Source of the DNA: Myotis daubentonii | Lineage: Eukaryota > Chordata > Mammalia > Chiroptera > Vespertilionidae | Assembly (NCBI RefSeq): GCF_963259705.1 | Contig: NC_081844.1 | Coordinates: forward strand, 27,792,294 to 27,856,293 | Direction of reading: 5' to 3' | Length of the DNA stretch: 64,000 nucleotides | Shown here: positions 46,301 through 53,871 of the stretch, piece by piece | Numbering within the stretch: the stretch's first letter is position 1 | Layout of the letters: each line of letters begins with the position of its first letter | Notes under the pieces: model-generated | Databases searched by the model: none | What the model saw: the letters and a program-made list of their open reading frames with translations, nothing else | Told to the model about the DNA's origin: nothing | Made by a program: the position numbers and the translations under genes

Positions 46301-49096
46301 GCCAGCATGACCATCAGTCTTGATAGTCTACACTGGCCACCACGCTGATCTCCACCACTGAGCATCCATATTGGCCATCCTCCAGCCAAACCCTTCATTA
46401 CCCCTTGTCACCCCTCCTCCCTCTTGACCAGCCCCATGAGCACATCCCTGGTAATTCCCTGTGAACTCTGGGAAATTTCCCATTTGACCACCCGCCATCA
46501 TCCGCAGGGATCTTAAGATTTTATGTTTGAGTCTCAGCAACTGATTCTCCTTCTCCTTCCAGGGGCCCTCTGGCCTCCCAGGGCTGAAGGGAGATGCTGG
46601 CCTCAAGGGGGAAAAGGTAAGAATACCTCCTTCCATTATCCCCCTCCCTCATTTACCTCCATTCCCATGGGGTCTCCTCTGTTCCCCAAATGCATTACCC
46701 CAAGGCTCTAGGAGAAAACCTCCCCGCACCCCCTTTTCTCCCTCCCCACACGCCTCCTGTGTCCTCCAGGGCCACATCGGATTGATTGGCCTCATTGGCG
46801 CCCCTGGGGAGGCTGGTGAGAAAGGGGATCAGGGGCTGCCAGGCGTGCAGGGCCCTCCTGGCCCCAAGGGAGAACCGGTGAGTGTATGTCCTGCCCCAAG
46901 TGGGAAGAATGTGTTCGAAGGAGGGGACGGGACGGTGGGGGGCGGAGGTGGGCTTGTCTGTAGGCTGTGGGGGTGAGGGAAGCCTGGGTCTGGAATGCTA
47001 GGGGTTGTGTCTGGGGAAAATGGGGCCTATCTGGGAGCTTGGAGGCTGGATGTAGGCTGTGTCTTGAGGGAACTGGAGGCTGTTCTTAGTCACGGAGATG
47101 AACCCTGTCAGTGATGACCCTGCTGTCCTTTCTCCAGGGTCTCCCGGGCCCCAGTGGCTCTCTGGGCCCCCCTGGGCCCCCAGGCGTGGCAGTGAGTATG
47201 AAAGGTCGGTGAGGTGGGGTCACCACGGTGAGCCGCCAGGACTCCATCTCTCTGTCTCTCTCCCACAGGGCCCTCTGGGACAGAAGGGCTCAAAGGGGGG
47301 GCCGGTAAGTACTCCCTCTCTCCGGGCTCCCCTATTTCAGTTCCCCACCCCCCCCAGCGCACCGGAACCCTCCATTCCTTTGCACTCATTCATTTGTCTA
47401 GTCCAGGGGTGGGCAAACTTTTTGACTCGAGGGCCACAATGGGTTCTTAAACTGGACCGGAGGGCCGGAACAAAAGCATGGATGGAGTGTTTGTGTGAAC
47501 TAATATAAATTCAAAGTAAACATCATTACATAAAAGGGTACGGTCTTTGTTTTTTTTAGTTTTATTCATTTCAAACGGGCCGGATCCGGCCAGTGGGCCG
47601 TAGTTTGCCCACGGCTGGCCTAGTCATTCAGTCACACATTCAACACTTACCATGGTACTTCATCAAATCTAAGCTGCCATCAGTTGTAAGATACACCATT
47701 ATTTTATAAACGGCTATAGACGAAAACAATTCTGCCAAAGAATTGTGACCTGCCAGAGAGGTTAAGATGCTGATTTCAGAGACGTTAAAACATGGAAGGA
47801 AAATGCGTGCTTTATTCTTGGTGCTGGAGGTTGCATGTCCCTGCCCCAGGGCTGTGTGTCTGTGTGTCTGTGTGTGTGTCTGTCTGTCTGTGTGTGTCTG
47901 TGTGTGTGTGTCTGTGTGTGTGTCTCTGTGTGTGTGTCTGTGTCTGTCTCTGTGTGTGTGTCTGTGTCTCTCTCTCTGTGTGTGTCTGTGTGTGTCTCTG
48001 TGTGTGTGTCTGTGTCTCTGTGTGTGTCTGTGTGTGTGTGTCTGTGTGTGTGTGTCTGTGTGTGTCTCTCTGTGTGTGTCTCTGTGTGTGTGTCTGTGTG
48101 TCTGTGTGTGTGTGTCTGTGTGTGTGTGTCTGTGTGTGTGTCTGTGTCTGTCTCTGTGTGTGTGTCTGTGTCTCTCTCTCTGTGTGTGTCTGTGTGTGTC
48201 TCTGTGTGTGTGTCTGTGTCTCTGTGTGTGTCTGTGTGTGTCTCTGTGTGTGTGTCTGTGTCTCTGTGTGTGTCTGTGTGTGTCTCTGTGTGTGTGTGTC
48301 TGTGTGTGTCTGTGTGTGTGTCTGTGTGTGTTTTGTGTGTGTCTCTGTGTGTGTGTGTCTGTGTGTGTCTGTGTGTGTGTCTGTGTGTGTTTTGTGTGTG
48401 TGTCTGTGTGTGTGTGTCTGTGTTTGTGTGTGTGTGCATGCGCATACACGCATGTGTTGGCAGGAAGGGGTCTCCACAGACAGAGTTTACTCCCAAGTGG
48501 CTTCTCCCTACAGGGATCTCTCGGCCCCCGTGGAGACACTGGCCCTCCAGGCCCCCCGGGTCCCCCGGTAAGTTCCCCAGGGATGAGGGTTGGAGTGTAC
48601 CCACTGGTTCTCCCAGTGCTCAGAACCAGGTGGGGCACCCAGGTGTTCAGGGGAGGCAGGGGACCCACCAGATGTTCAGGGAGGCAGGGCACCCACCAGA
48701 TGTTCAGGGAGGCAGGGGACCCACCAGATGTTCAGGGAGGCAGGGGACCCACCAGATGTTCAGGGAGGCAGGGGACCCAGATGCTCAGGGAGGCAGGGGA
48801 CCCACCAGATGTTCAGGGAGGCAGGGCACCCACCAGATGTTCAGGGAGGCAGGGCACCCACCAGATGTTCAGGGAGGCAGGGGACCCACCAGATGTTCAG
48901 GGAGGCAGGGCACCCACCAGATGTTCAGGGAGGCAGGTGCTCTGAAAGCTGAAGAGGGATCTGGCTGTGTGTGTGGAGAGATCAGGGGGTAACCATGGAA
49001 TGCCGACTGCGTCTTCTCTCCAATCCATCCTCCCTCCCTGTCTCTCTCCCCAACTCTTCTGTCTCTCCTGGCCTTTCTCTGTCTTTGTCTCAAATA

Positions 49097-49164
<68 letters not shown>

Positions 49165-52100
49165 GTACTTCTATCTCTCCCAACTCTGCGTTTTCTGTCT
49201 TGTCCCGCCTGTGGGTCTCTGTCTCCACCTCACCCTGTCCCTGTTCTGTCTGACTCTCCTCTTATTCCCTCCCTCACCTTTCTCCTCTCTCCCGCCCTTG
49301 TCTCTCTGCCTCCGTGTCTCTCCCTGTCTCTCCCTCCCTGGTCTCTGCTCTCCCTCCCCACCTCTGTGCAGGGCCCGCCCGCGGAGCTGCATGGGCTGCG
49401 CCGGCGCCGCCGCTCGGTCCCCCGCCCGCGGGTGCTGGAGGCCCCGGAGGGCGGCCTGGAGGAGGTGCTGGCCTCTCTCACGTCGCTGAGCTTGGAGCTG
49501 GAGCAGCTGCGGCGCCCGCCCGGCACTGCCCAGCGCCCGGGTCTCGTGTGCGGCGAGCTACACCGCAACCACCCGCACCTGCCGGATGGTGAGGTCCTGC
49601 CCCGGCCCGGGCGGGCGGGGAGCCGTGGGGCCGCCCCTCACCCGCCCCTCACCCGCCCCCGGCTCTGCGCAGGGGAATACTGGATCGACCCCAACCAGGG
49701 CTGCGCGCGAGACGCTCTCAGGGTTTTCTGCAACTTCACGGCGGGAGGAGAGACCTGCCTCTACCCCGACAAGAAGTTTGAGACCGTGAGTGCCTCTGGG
49801 GGCGTCGGTGGGCGGAGGAACGGGGACCGGATCCCGCCCCATCCTCCCACCACCGGGAAGGGCTGCTCCGCCTCCCGCCCCCACACAGGCTTCGTCAGGG
49901 ATCGTAGCCTCCCCTCAACCGACATTTATGGAGCCTCTAGTGTGCCACGTGCTGGGGCTGCAACGGAGAACAACCCCCCCCCCCCCCACACACACACATC
50001 CCCCGCTTGTAGGGAGCTTGCCCAGACCGTGTCAGGCCCGTTCTAGTAACTTAGATGCATTCACTCACTGAGCCCAACCACCAGCTGTGTTAGTTCTGTC
50101 TTCACCCTCCAGACAGGGAAACCGAGGCACAGAGAGGTGACCAGATTACCCATGACAGTCTGCCCCCAGAGCCCCAGCCCTTAACCACCAGGCTACTGCC
50201 TCCTCTGACCTGCTATCTTAAGGCCCCGTGGGCTCACTGTCCTCCAGGCTACAGGCTGAGAGGTGAGGTCAGCTGGTCCCCCAGAATCCTGGGCTCCTCC
50301 CTCAGGCAGCCCTGAGCCTAACCGCCTCTCACACCGAGCACCAGGCTTAGAAGAGGGTGAGCAGCGCCAGCCCTGGACCACCTGGATTGGAATCCGAGCC
50401 TGTCACCTCAGTGTTTTAATCTGTAAAATGGGCATAAGCAAGCACCTACCCCACAGGGTGGCTGTGCAATAGCAGTACCGATGCCCATATCAGGAAATAC
50501 TCATTAAACACTGGCTTCGCGCTAATATCTCTACTGCAGGCAAAACACGCAGCCAGCACAGGACCTGCAAAAGTGCATAGTAATGTTCTTCTGATATATT
50601 ATTATTTTTAACTGGTCAGAGTCCTGGGTGAGCGGCACTCAGACCTAGGTACAGGGGCTGGAATGCAGGACTTGATCTCTACACAGCTGCTGACATCCCA
50701 GGCCTGATCCCACACCAGCTCACCTTCCTCCTGCTCAGACAGAAGCTGGAGAGGGAGTGAGGAAGGTTCTAGGTTTGGGTTCCCCAGACTGTGGAAAAGT
50801 AATTTATTGAGGGGGTGATCCCAGGAGGCAGCAGGAGGGGACAGGGGGATGCGAGAGGAATGGAGAGAGGCAGCTGGTATTGTTAATATGTCACCAGTGA
50901 GCACCCAAGGTTCGGTTCCGCTGAGGACTTCTGGGAAACAGGGTAGAGGCACCTAGAAGCTGGCCCACCTGGGCAGAGGGGAAGCTGGGGCATTAGCCAC
51001 CACCTCATCACCTCTTGTCAGCCATCAGTTGAGGGCTGCCTCAGAGTGCGGGGTCCCCTCCCCTTGGGCCTTGCCCTGTGCACCAGCCAAGCCCACTCCC
51101 TTGGCCAGACAACGGCCCGTCAGTCCCAGATACTTACAACCTGCAGCCTTCATGGATGGGAGGTAGATGCAGAAAGGACATGGTGGGTGCCTGCCACTGA
51201 CCCTCCCTCCCTTTCCCAGGTGAAGCTGGCTTCCTGGTCCAAGGAGAAGCCGGGAAGCTGGTACAGCACATTCCGTCGAGGGAAGAAGGTGAGTTGCCGA
51301 AGGCTGAGGGGGCAGATGGCATGAAAAGTGCGGGAACCAGCGTGCGGTGTTGGGAGAGGGGCTTCGAGGGGTGAGAGGAACAGGACAGACGTGCCTTGTT
51401 GGTGAGCTGTAGGCTGGGGAGGGAGAGGGGTGGGGCAGCATCAGATGTGTGGTGGGGGAAGCAAGGGGCATGTTGGAAACCAGAGTTAGTGCTGGAAGGA
51501 TCTGAGGCTCCCTGGGCGAAGTCACAGCTCAGCTGAGACCGAAAGAGTGAGCTGGGTTAGCAAGTTCAGGGGGACAAGGAAAAGTGTTGCAGGCAAGGGA
51601 ACAGCATGTGCAAAGGCCCAGAGTCAAGAGAAGGCCTGGTGAATTTAAAGAAGGAAAAGCCACGTGCTCTGCTTTAGGGAGTGCAAGGGGGAATGTGGTT
51701 AGAGGAGAGGCTGGGAGGTGGGTGGAGGCGAGGCCCATCTCCCCAGAAAGAGCTGGGGCGGGCCATAGGGAGCCATGGGGCATGTTTAAGGGAGGGGCCC
51801 AGATCACATCTCTGTGTTAGAAAAATGCCTCTGGGGCTGCTGGTGCTGGTTGTTGAGACTGGAGCCTGGGAGACCAGGAGGAGACGGATGTGCTGATCCA
51901 GGAGAGTGAGGAGAGGATCCAGGCTGGGGCTGCTGCTATGGGGATAGAGAGGAGGGCATGACTTGGAACAAAAGCAAAGAGGGCAAGCTAATAGGACCTA
52001 GTCCTTGATGAGCTGCAGGGGCGGGAGGAGACAGGCCTGCCCAGGTTCCTGATTGGGGAATAGGATGTCTGATGAGACGCTGAGGTATGTAAGGGAGAAG

Positions 52101-53871
52101 ACCAGGTTTAAGGGGCGAGGGATCTTGGGTTCAGTTTGGGAATCCTTTATGTAATGTATATTTATATGCTAAGCACTGGGAACATAGCAGCAAATTAAAC
52201 ACAGTTCTTGACTTCATGAAGTTGATATTCTCCTGGGAATATAACCAAGGAAACAGACGGTCCAAGGAAACAAATAAAGCTGTGGTATAATGTAAGTCGG
52301 TATCTTGGTTTGGATTCCTCTCAGATCTAGGAGGCGATTCCAGAAAATATCAGTAGGGGATGTGGAAATAAGACAGGAAAGAGAAGGAAGTCGAAGGCTG
52401 CATTATGGAGCTCATTGTCGCAAGCCAGTGATATGTGCATAATATACTTTATTTAACCCAACATATCCAGAATATTGGCAGAGCAATATGAAGATCGTGG
52501 AGGCATTTTACATTTTTTTAAAAAATATATTTTATTGATTTTTTACAGAGAGGAAGAGAGAGGGATAGAGAGTTAGAAACATCCATCAGCTGCCTCTTGC
52601 ACACCTCCCACTGGGGATGTGCCCGCAACCAAGGTACATGCCCCTGGCCGAAATCGAACCCGGGACCTTTCAGTCCGCAGGCCGACGCTCTATCCACTGA
52701 GCCAAACCGGTTAGGGCACTTTTTTTTTTTTTAATAGAAGTTTTACCTTCACAGGACATTGTAACCTGGAAGCTAAATTTCATCCGAAATGCTCCATCTA
52801 TACTTACATTTCATAAAACCTGCAGCTGCGAAAGTAGACCCCCATAGTCAGTTTGTCCCAAGCCTAAGCTTTCAGATAACTGGGTGGAGGCTAAGTTAAG
52901 AGTCACGAATTTAAGTGAAGAATTTGAATTAAATAAATTAAAAATTAAAATTAAACAAATACAGTTAAAAAATAGTTTCTCAGTCTGTCACTTTTTGGTT
53001 AATCCTCTCAACTGAAGATATTTCTTCCATTGCTTTTCAGAGACAGTGGGAGGGAGAGAAGGAGGGGGAGACCGAGAGAGAGAGAAACATCGATGTGAGA
53101 GAGACACACGGACTGGGTGCCTTCTGCACAGGCCTCCACCACCTGCTCCTTGACTGGGGGGTGGGGAGCAAACCTGCAACCCGGGTACATGCCCTTGACC
53201 AGGAATCCAACCCGAGACCCTTCAGTGCATGGGCCCATGCTCTAACCCCTGAGCCACGGGCCAGGGCTCACCAGCCACATTTTCAGCGCTCAGTAGCCGC
53301 CATGCCCAGGGGCTCACAGGAGAGCGATCAGTGGCCGGATGGCTGGGCGCAGGGGGCGCCCTCACCTGCTGCCCTGTCCCACCCCAGTTCTCCTATGTGG
53401 ACGCCGACGGGTCCCCGGTGAACGTGGTGCAGCTGACCTTCCTGAAGCTGCTGAGCGCCCGCGCCCGCCAGAGCTTTGCCTACTCCTGCCAGAACGCGGC
53501 CGCCTGGCTGGATGAGGCCGCCGGCGACCACGGCCGCTCCCTTCGCTTCCTGGGGACCAACGGACAGGAGCTGTCCTTCAACCAGACGGCAGCAGCCACC
53601 GTCACTGTCCCTTATGACGGCTGCCGGGTAAGGGGGAGGGGCAGGGGCTGGCCGGGCAGGGAGGGGCGGCCTCGCCCCCCCCGCCCCCGCCCCCTGACTC
53701 CCCGTCTGTGTCTTCCCCCGCCAGCTCCGCAAGGGACAGACCAAAACCCTCCTGGAGTTCAGCTCTTCCCGAGCGGGCTTTCTGCCCCTGTGGGACGTGG
53801 CGGCCACCGATTTCGGCCAGACCAACCAGAAGTTCGGGTTTGAGCTGGGGCCCGTCTGCTTCAGCAGCTGA
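17372..53871 (+). CDS. COL5A3: Collagen type V alpha 3 chain (pro-alpha3(V)), 67 exons
   Basis: A fibrillar procollagen chain that forms heterotrimers with alpha1(V)/alpha2(V) in the extracellular matrix. I assembled 67 coding exons from the ATG at 17372 to TGA 53869-53871: 5250 bp, 1749 residues, against 1745 in human. All introns are GT-AG and all phases agree. Order: signal peptide 1-29; TSPN/LamG domain to about residue 230; basic segment 246-270; acidic/Pro variable region to 372; minor helix about 394-444; Gln-rich non-helical linker 445-480; uninterrupted Gly-X-Y 481-1491 (337 triplets); five Arg at 1498-1502, the furin-type site; C-terminal COLFI propeptide ending GPVCFSS. From exon 15 to 62 every exon starts with Gly and is 36, 45, 54, 90 or 108 bp. 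The propeptide has seven cysteines. No frameshift, stop or Gly substitution was found. Exon positions are in the block entries. Confidence 0.98.
18540..19060. repeat. Degenerate CACA-rich sequence, COL5A3 intron 1
   Basis: About 500 bp dominated by irregular CACACNCAC and CACAGNCAC motifs, for example CACCACAGATCACGTC and CACACATGCACCATCTCACG. It looks like a decayed dinucleotide/minisatellite mixture with no clean unit. Confidence 0.45.
19776..19824. repeat. (GA)n microsatellite, COL5A3 intron 1
   Basis: About 24 GA units inside a wider GAGA-rich tract (19665-19870). A poly-A tract at 19922-19939 follows. Confidence 0.95.
20385..20660. repeat. Degenerate minisatellite (GAGGGAGGAGGTCA type), COL5A3 intron 1
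   Basis: Repeated variants of GGTCAGAGGGAGGAGGTCA spaced about 20-35 bp apart, with the best units at 20395-20412 and 20585-20660. It is an old, diverged tandem array. Confidence 0.6.
20971..21012. repeat. (GT)n microsatellite before COL5A3 exon 2
   Basis: About 20 perfect GT units, ending about 90 bp upstream of the exon 2 acceptor at 21101. Confidence 0.95.
24530..25110. repeat. MIR/ancient repeat region, COL5A3 intron 8
   Basis: ACAAATATTTATCCACAGAC, CAATGTGGCAGACATTGTGC and later GATGAGAAGCCACTGGAGAT are ancient interspersed-repeat blocks of MIR/L2 age. The copy is too diverged to classify by eye. Confidence 0.5.
25540..25582. repeat. (TG)n microsatellite, COL5A3 intron 8
   Basis: About 20 TG units, extended by TGGAGTGTGTGTGTTGAGTG to about 25603, roughly 75 bp upstream of the exon 9 acceptor. 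Confidence 0.95.
26506..26717 (-). mobile_element. Ves SINE, COL5A3 intron 11
   Basis: Minus copy flanked by GTGTCTCTGTTTCTTT on both sides (target-site duplication). Confidence 0.92.
26780..26999 (-). mobile_element. Ves SINE, COL5A3 intron 11
   Basis: Second minus copy in the same intron. GTGCTTCTTTT on the left and CTGCTACTTTTT on the right resemble a diverged duplication. Confidence 0.9.
28310..28470 (-). repeat. Ancient interspersed repeat, COL5A3 intron 16
   Basis: GGAAGGGCATTCCAGGAGAA and AACAGCATGTGAAAAGGGAA belong to the unresolved ancient repeat also seen at 4.3, 40.3 and 51.6 kb. Orientation is uncertain. Confidence 0.4.
31690..32620. repeat. Degenerate minisatellite (AGTTACACTGTAGCCAAG type), COL5A3 intron 27
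   Basis: About 900 bp in which variants of AGTTACACTGTAGCCAAG recur irregularly, e.g. CCAGTTACACTGTAGCCAAG, TTTGGTTACACTCTAACCAG, CTCAGTTACACTGTGGTCAC, TTTCACTGTAGTCCGAGC, AGTGACACGGTAGCCAAG and AGTCACATTGTAGCCAGT. It fills most of intron 27 (31543-32964). I do not recognise a known repeat family. Confidence 0.7.
33637..33705 (-). mobile_element. Ves SINE 3' fragment, COL5A3 intron 30
   Basis: Only the tail part TTAATCCTCACCTGAGGATA plus TTTTCCCATCGATTTTTAGAG is present. The body and head are missing. Confidence 0.75.
34087..34141. repeat. (TC)n microsatellite, COL5A3 intron 31
   Basis: About 24 TC units, with one interruption near the right end. Confidence 0.95.
34676..34845 (-). mobile_element. 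Ves SINE, disrupted, ending in (GA)n
   Basis: Minus-oriented tail and body (TTTTTATTGATTTCAGAGAGG, GAGAGAATTATTGCTCAGCTG), then C10/G10 runs at about 34771-34796 and about 20 GA units at 34800-34842 where the tRNA-like head should be. Confidence 0.75.
35320..35800. repeat. Ancient interspersed repeat and G-rich tracts, COL5A3 intron 31
   Basis: GTTGAATAGGGAGCAAGTGA, GGCCATGCAAAGGCCTCGCG and GTGGCTGCAGTGGAGTGAGC match the unresolved ancient repeat seen elsewhere in the window. G-rich runs occur at 35550-35570 and 35674-35698. Confidence 0.5.
36676..36711. repeat. (TG)n microsatellite, COL5A3 intron 32
   Basis: About 17 perfect TG units, in a wider 36.0-36.7 kb zone of degenerate alternating purine-pyrimidine (TGTGCATGTG) sequence. 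Confidence 0.9.
37316..37617. repeat. (TG)n/GTGAGTGTG array starting at the intron 35 splice donor
   Basis: A 300-bp array of TGTGTG and GAGTGTG units begins immediately at the exon 35 boundary (AAG at 37313-37315). The donor GTGAGTGTGAGTGTG is itself the first repeat unit. The array contains many further GTGAGT hexamers. Confidence 0.95.
37645..38075 (-). mobile_element. Candidate solo LTR, COL5A3 intron 35
   Basis: On the minus strand this stretch has LTR-like architecture: a TATAAAAG box at about 37794-37787 and an AATAAA at 37722-37717 about 65 bp further on, then a short U5-like end TTCTGGTCTTCTGCAACA. No internal retroviral sequence is adjacent. Termini and target duplication were not resolved, and the family is not identified. 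Confidence 0.45.
38120..38375 (+). repeat. MIR, COL5A3 intron 35
   Basis: AACGCAGTGGAAAGAGCACA, GTGACCTTGGGCAGATCACT and CTCTCTGGGCCTCAGTGTCC are consecutive plus-strand MIR blocks. Confidence 0.8.
39881..40106 (+). mobile_element. Ves SINE, COL5A3 intron 41
   Basis: Plus-oriented, near full length, from GCCCTAGCTGGGTTGGCTCA to an A/T-rich (AT)n tail. The flanks AAAACCTCCTTTTT and GAAACCCTCCTTTTT form a target-site duplication. Confidence 0.92.
40125..40600. repeat. Ancient interspersed repeat, COL5A3 intron 41
   Basis: GAGGTTACGTTCTAGTTGGG, AGCATTCCGGGCGGAAGGGC, GCATGTGCAAAGGCCCTGAG and TGCAGGACCTGGTGGGCTGC belong to the same unresolved ancient family, split from its left part by the Ves SINE at 39881. 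Confidence 0.55.
41830..42360. repeat. Degenerate AACCCTGA/CTCAACTC array, COL5A3 intron 45
   Basis: Nearly the whole of intron 45 (41771-42373) is irregular repetition of AACCCTGACC, CTCAACCCTG, AACTCCAACC and similar. It is CA-rich on the plus strand with almost no G runs, a decayed short-unit satellite. Confidence 0.7.
43500..43715. repeat. Degenerate approx 40-bp repeat, COL5A3 intron 50
   Basis: Variants of CTTGACCCCTGGAGAGTCCAGGCT recur at about 43520, 43565, 43600 and 43672, reading on up to the exon 51 acceptor. Confidence 0.55.
44142..44195. repeat. G-rich simple repeat (GGGGTGG)n, COL5A3 intron 51
   Basis: Runs of three to eight G separated by single T, a strong G-quadruplex candidate on the sense strand. 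Confidence 0.8.
44390..44496 (+). repeat. L2 3'-end fragment, COL5A3 intron 51
   Basis: GTTTTGTTCACCACGTATCC, CCAGAACTGTGCCTGGCACC and the GAATGAATGAATG terminus are the L2 3' end, about 45 bp upstream of exon 52. Confidence 0.65.
44630..44707. repeat. CCCCCACTCACCCCCACAG-type repeat, COL5A3 intron 52
   Basis: Four to five diverged units of the motif that is amplified in intron 54, including CACCCCCACAGGTTCCCACT. Confidence 0.65.
45283..45505. repeat. 20-bp minisatellite of acceptor-like units, COL5A3 intron 54
   Basis: Units of CACTCACCCCCACAGGCCCC. About nine end in CCCACAG and one is mutated to CCCACAAG. The array occupies most of intron 54 (45242-45556) and ends about 50 bp before the true exon 55 acceptor (TTCTCAG at 45550-45556). 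Confidence 0.95.
46190..46400. repeat. Degenerate CTGACCA-type repeat, COL5A3 intron 57
   Basis: Variants of GTCTACACTGACCAC and ATCTATCCTGACCACGTACC recur every 20-45 bp: 46219, 46239, 46264, 46308 and 46327. Confidence 0.55.
47404..47617 (+). mobile_element. Non-autonomous hAT DNA transposon (MITE), COL5A3 intron 61
   Basis: A 214-bp element with imperfect terminal inverted repeats, CAGGGGTGGGCAAACT at the left and AGTTTGCCCACGGCTG at the right. The 8-bp flanks GTCTAGTC (47396-47403) and GCCTAGTC (47618-47625) differ by one base. The duplication has TA at positions 4-5, the Buster-type hAT preference. No coding capacity. Confidence 0.9.
47856..48435. repeat. Complex (TG)n(TCTG)n array, COL5A3 intron 61
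   Basis: About 580 bp of GTGTGTCTGTGTGTCTC units. Two long blocks (about 47930-48040 and about 48135-48250) repeat the same order of TCTCTCTCTG and TGTCTGTCTC interruptions, so the array grew by segmental duplication as well as slippage. Confidence 0.95.
48640..48945. repeat. Approx 29-bp minisatellite, COL5A3 intron 62
   Basis: About ten tandem units of CACCAGATGTTCAGGGAGGCAGGGGA-type sequence (here described by its core ATGTTCAGGGAGGCAGGG). They alternate between GGGGACC and GGGCACC variants, and one unit is shortened (CCCAGATGCTCAGG). Low divergence implies recent expansion. Confidence 0.95.
49101..49162. repeat. (TC)n microsatellite, COL5A3 intron 62
   Basis: About 30 perfect TC units within a long pyrimidine-rich zone (49015-49370) that leads into the exon 63 acceptor. 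Confidence 0.95.
49915..50175 (-). repeat. MIR-like fragment, COL5A3 intron 64
   Basis: GACATTTATGGAGCCTCTAG and CAGACAGGGAAACCGAGGCA are MIR blocks in reverse orientation. A C-run with CACA (49974-50000) lies between them. Confidence 0.6.
50370..50590 (+). repeat. MIR, COL5A3 intron 64
   Basis: GATTGGAATCCGAGCCTGTC, CAGTGTTTTAATCTGTAAAA and AGGAAATACTCATTAAACAC are plus-strand MIR blocks. Confidence 0.65.
51560..51990. repeat. Ancient interspersed repeat, COL5A3 intron 65
   Basis: GGGAACAGCATGTGCAAAGG, GGCCATAGGGAGCCATGGGG and CCAGGAGGAGACGGATGTGC resemble the unresolved ancient family. A MIR/LTR-like stretch (52140-52300, GCTAAGCACTGGGAACATAG) follows. Confidence 0.5.
52513..52718 (-). 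mobile_element. Ves SINE, COL5A3 intron 65
   Basis: Minus copy with head GAGCCAAACCGGTTAGGGC. CATTTTTTTAAA on the left and CACTTTTTTTTTTTTAA on the right suggest a T-rich target duplication. Confidence 0.9.
52992..53268 (-). mobile_element. Ves SINE, COL5A3 intron 65
   Basis: Minus copy of the AATCCTCTCAACTGAAGATA subtype with head CTGAGCCACGGGCCAGGGC, ending about 120 bp upstream of the exon 66 acceptor at 53387. Confidence 0.85.

Larger units (their letters stand above)
42374..48567 (+). other. COL5A3: COL5A3 exons 46-62: distal main triple helix
   Basis: Exons: 46 42374-42481; 47 42558-42611; 48 42814-42867; 49 42976-43029; 50 43155-43208; 51 43720-43827; 52 44539-44592; 53 44847-44900; 54 45188-45241; 55 45557-45610; 56 45789-45896; 57 46065-46118; 58 46563-46616; 59 46770-46877; 60 47138-47191; 61 47269-47304; 62 48514-48567. 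Exon 61 is the 36-bp exon typical of fibrillar collagens near the helix end. Exon 51 uses a CAAAG acceptor. Gly-X-Y is unbroken, including the hydrophobic GFVGVIG stretch of exon 46 and [10 protein letters not shown] of exon 59. Confidence 0.95.
49372..53871 (+). other. COL5A3: COL5A3 exons 63-67: C-telopeptide, furin site and COLFI propeptide
   Basis: Exons: 63 49372-49588; 64 49673-49785; 65 51220-51288; 66 53388-53627; 67 53725-53871. Exon 63 begins with the last Gly-Pro-Pro triplet, then AELHGL, five Arg, and a coiled-coil-like [18 protein letters not shown]. The COLFI domain follows, with [10 protein letters not shown], two N-glycosylation motifs (CNFT, FNQT) and the terminal [12 protein letters not shown]. 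Seven cysteines are present. Aligned from memory with alpha1(I), the second cysteine is replaced by Asn in [12 protein letters not shown]. Intron 64 (49786-51219) and intron 65 (51289-53387) carry MIR, an ancient repeat and two Ves SINEs. Confidence 0.95.

Noticed and set aside
47767..48945. Very long plus-strand open frames (up to 392 codons, Cys/Val/Ser-rich) and matching minus-strand Thr/His-rich frames
   Set aside because: They are translations of the TG/TCTG array and the 29-bp minisatellite in COL5A3 introns 61-62. There is no non-repetitive coding content, and exon 62 lies inside in its own frame.
48640..48945. CRISPR-like array of regularly spaced repeats
   Set aside because: The units are directly tandem with no unique spacers, and the context is a mammalian intron.
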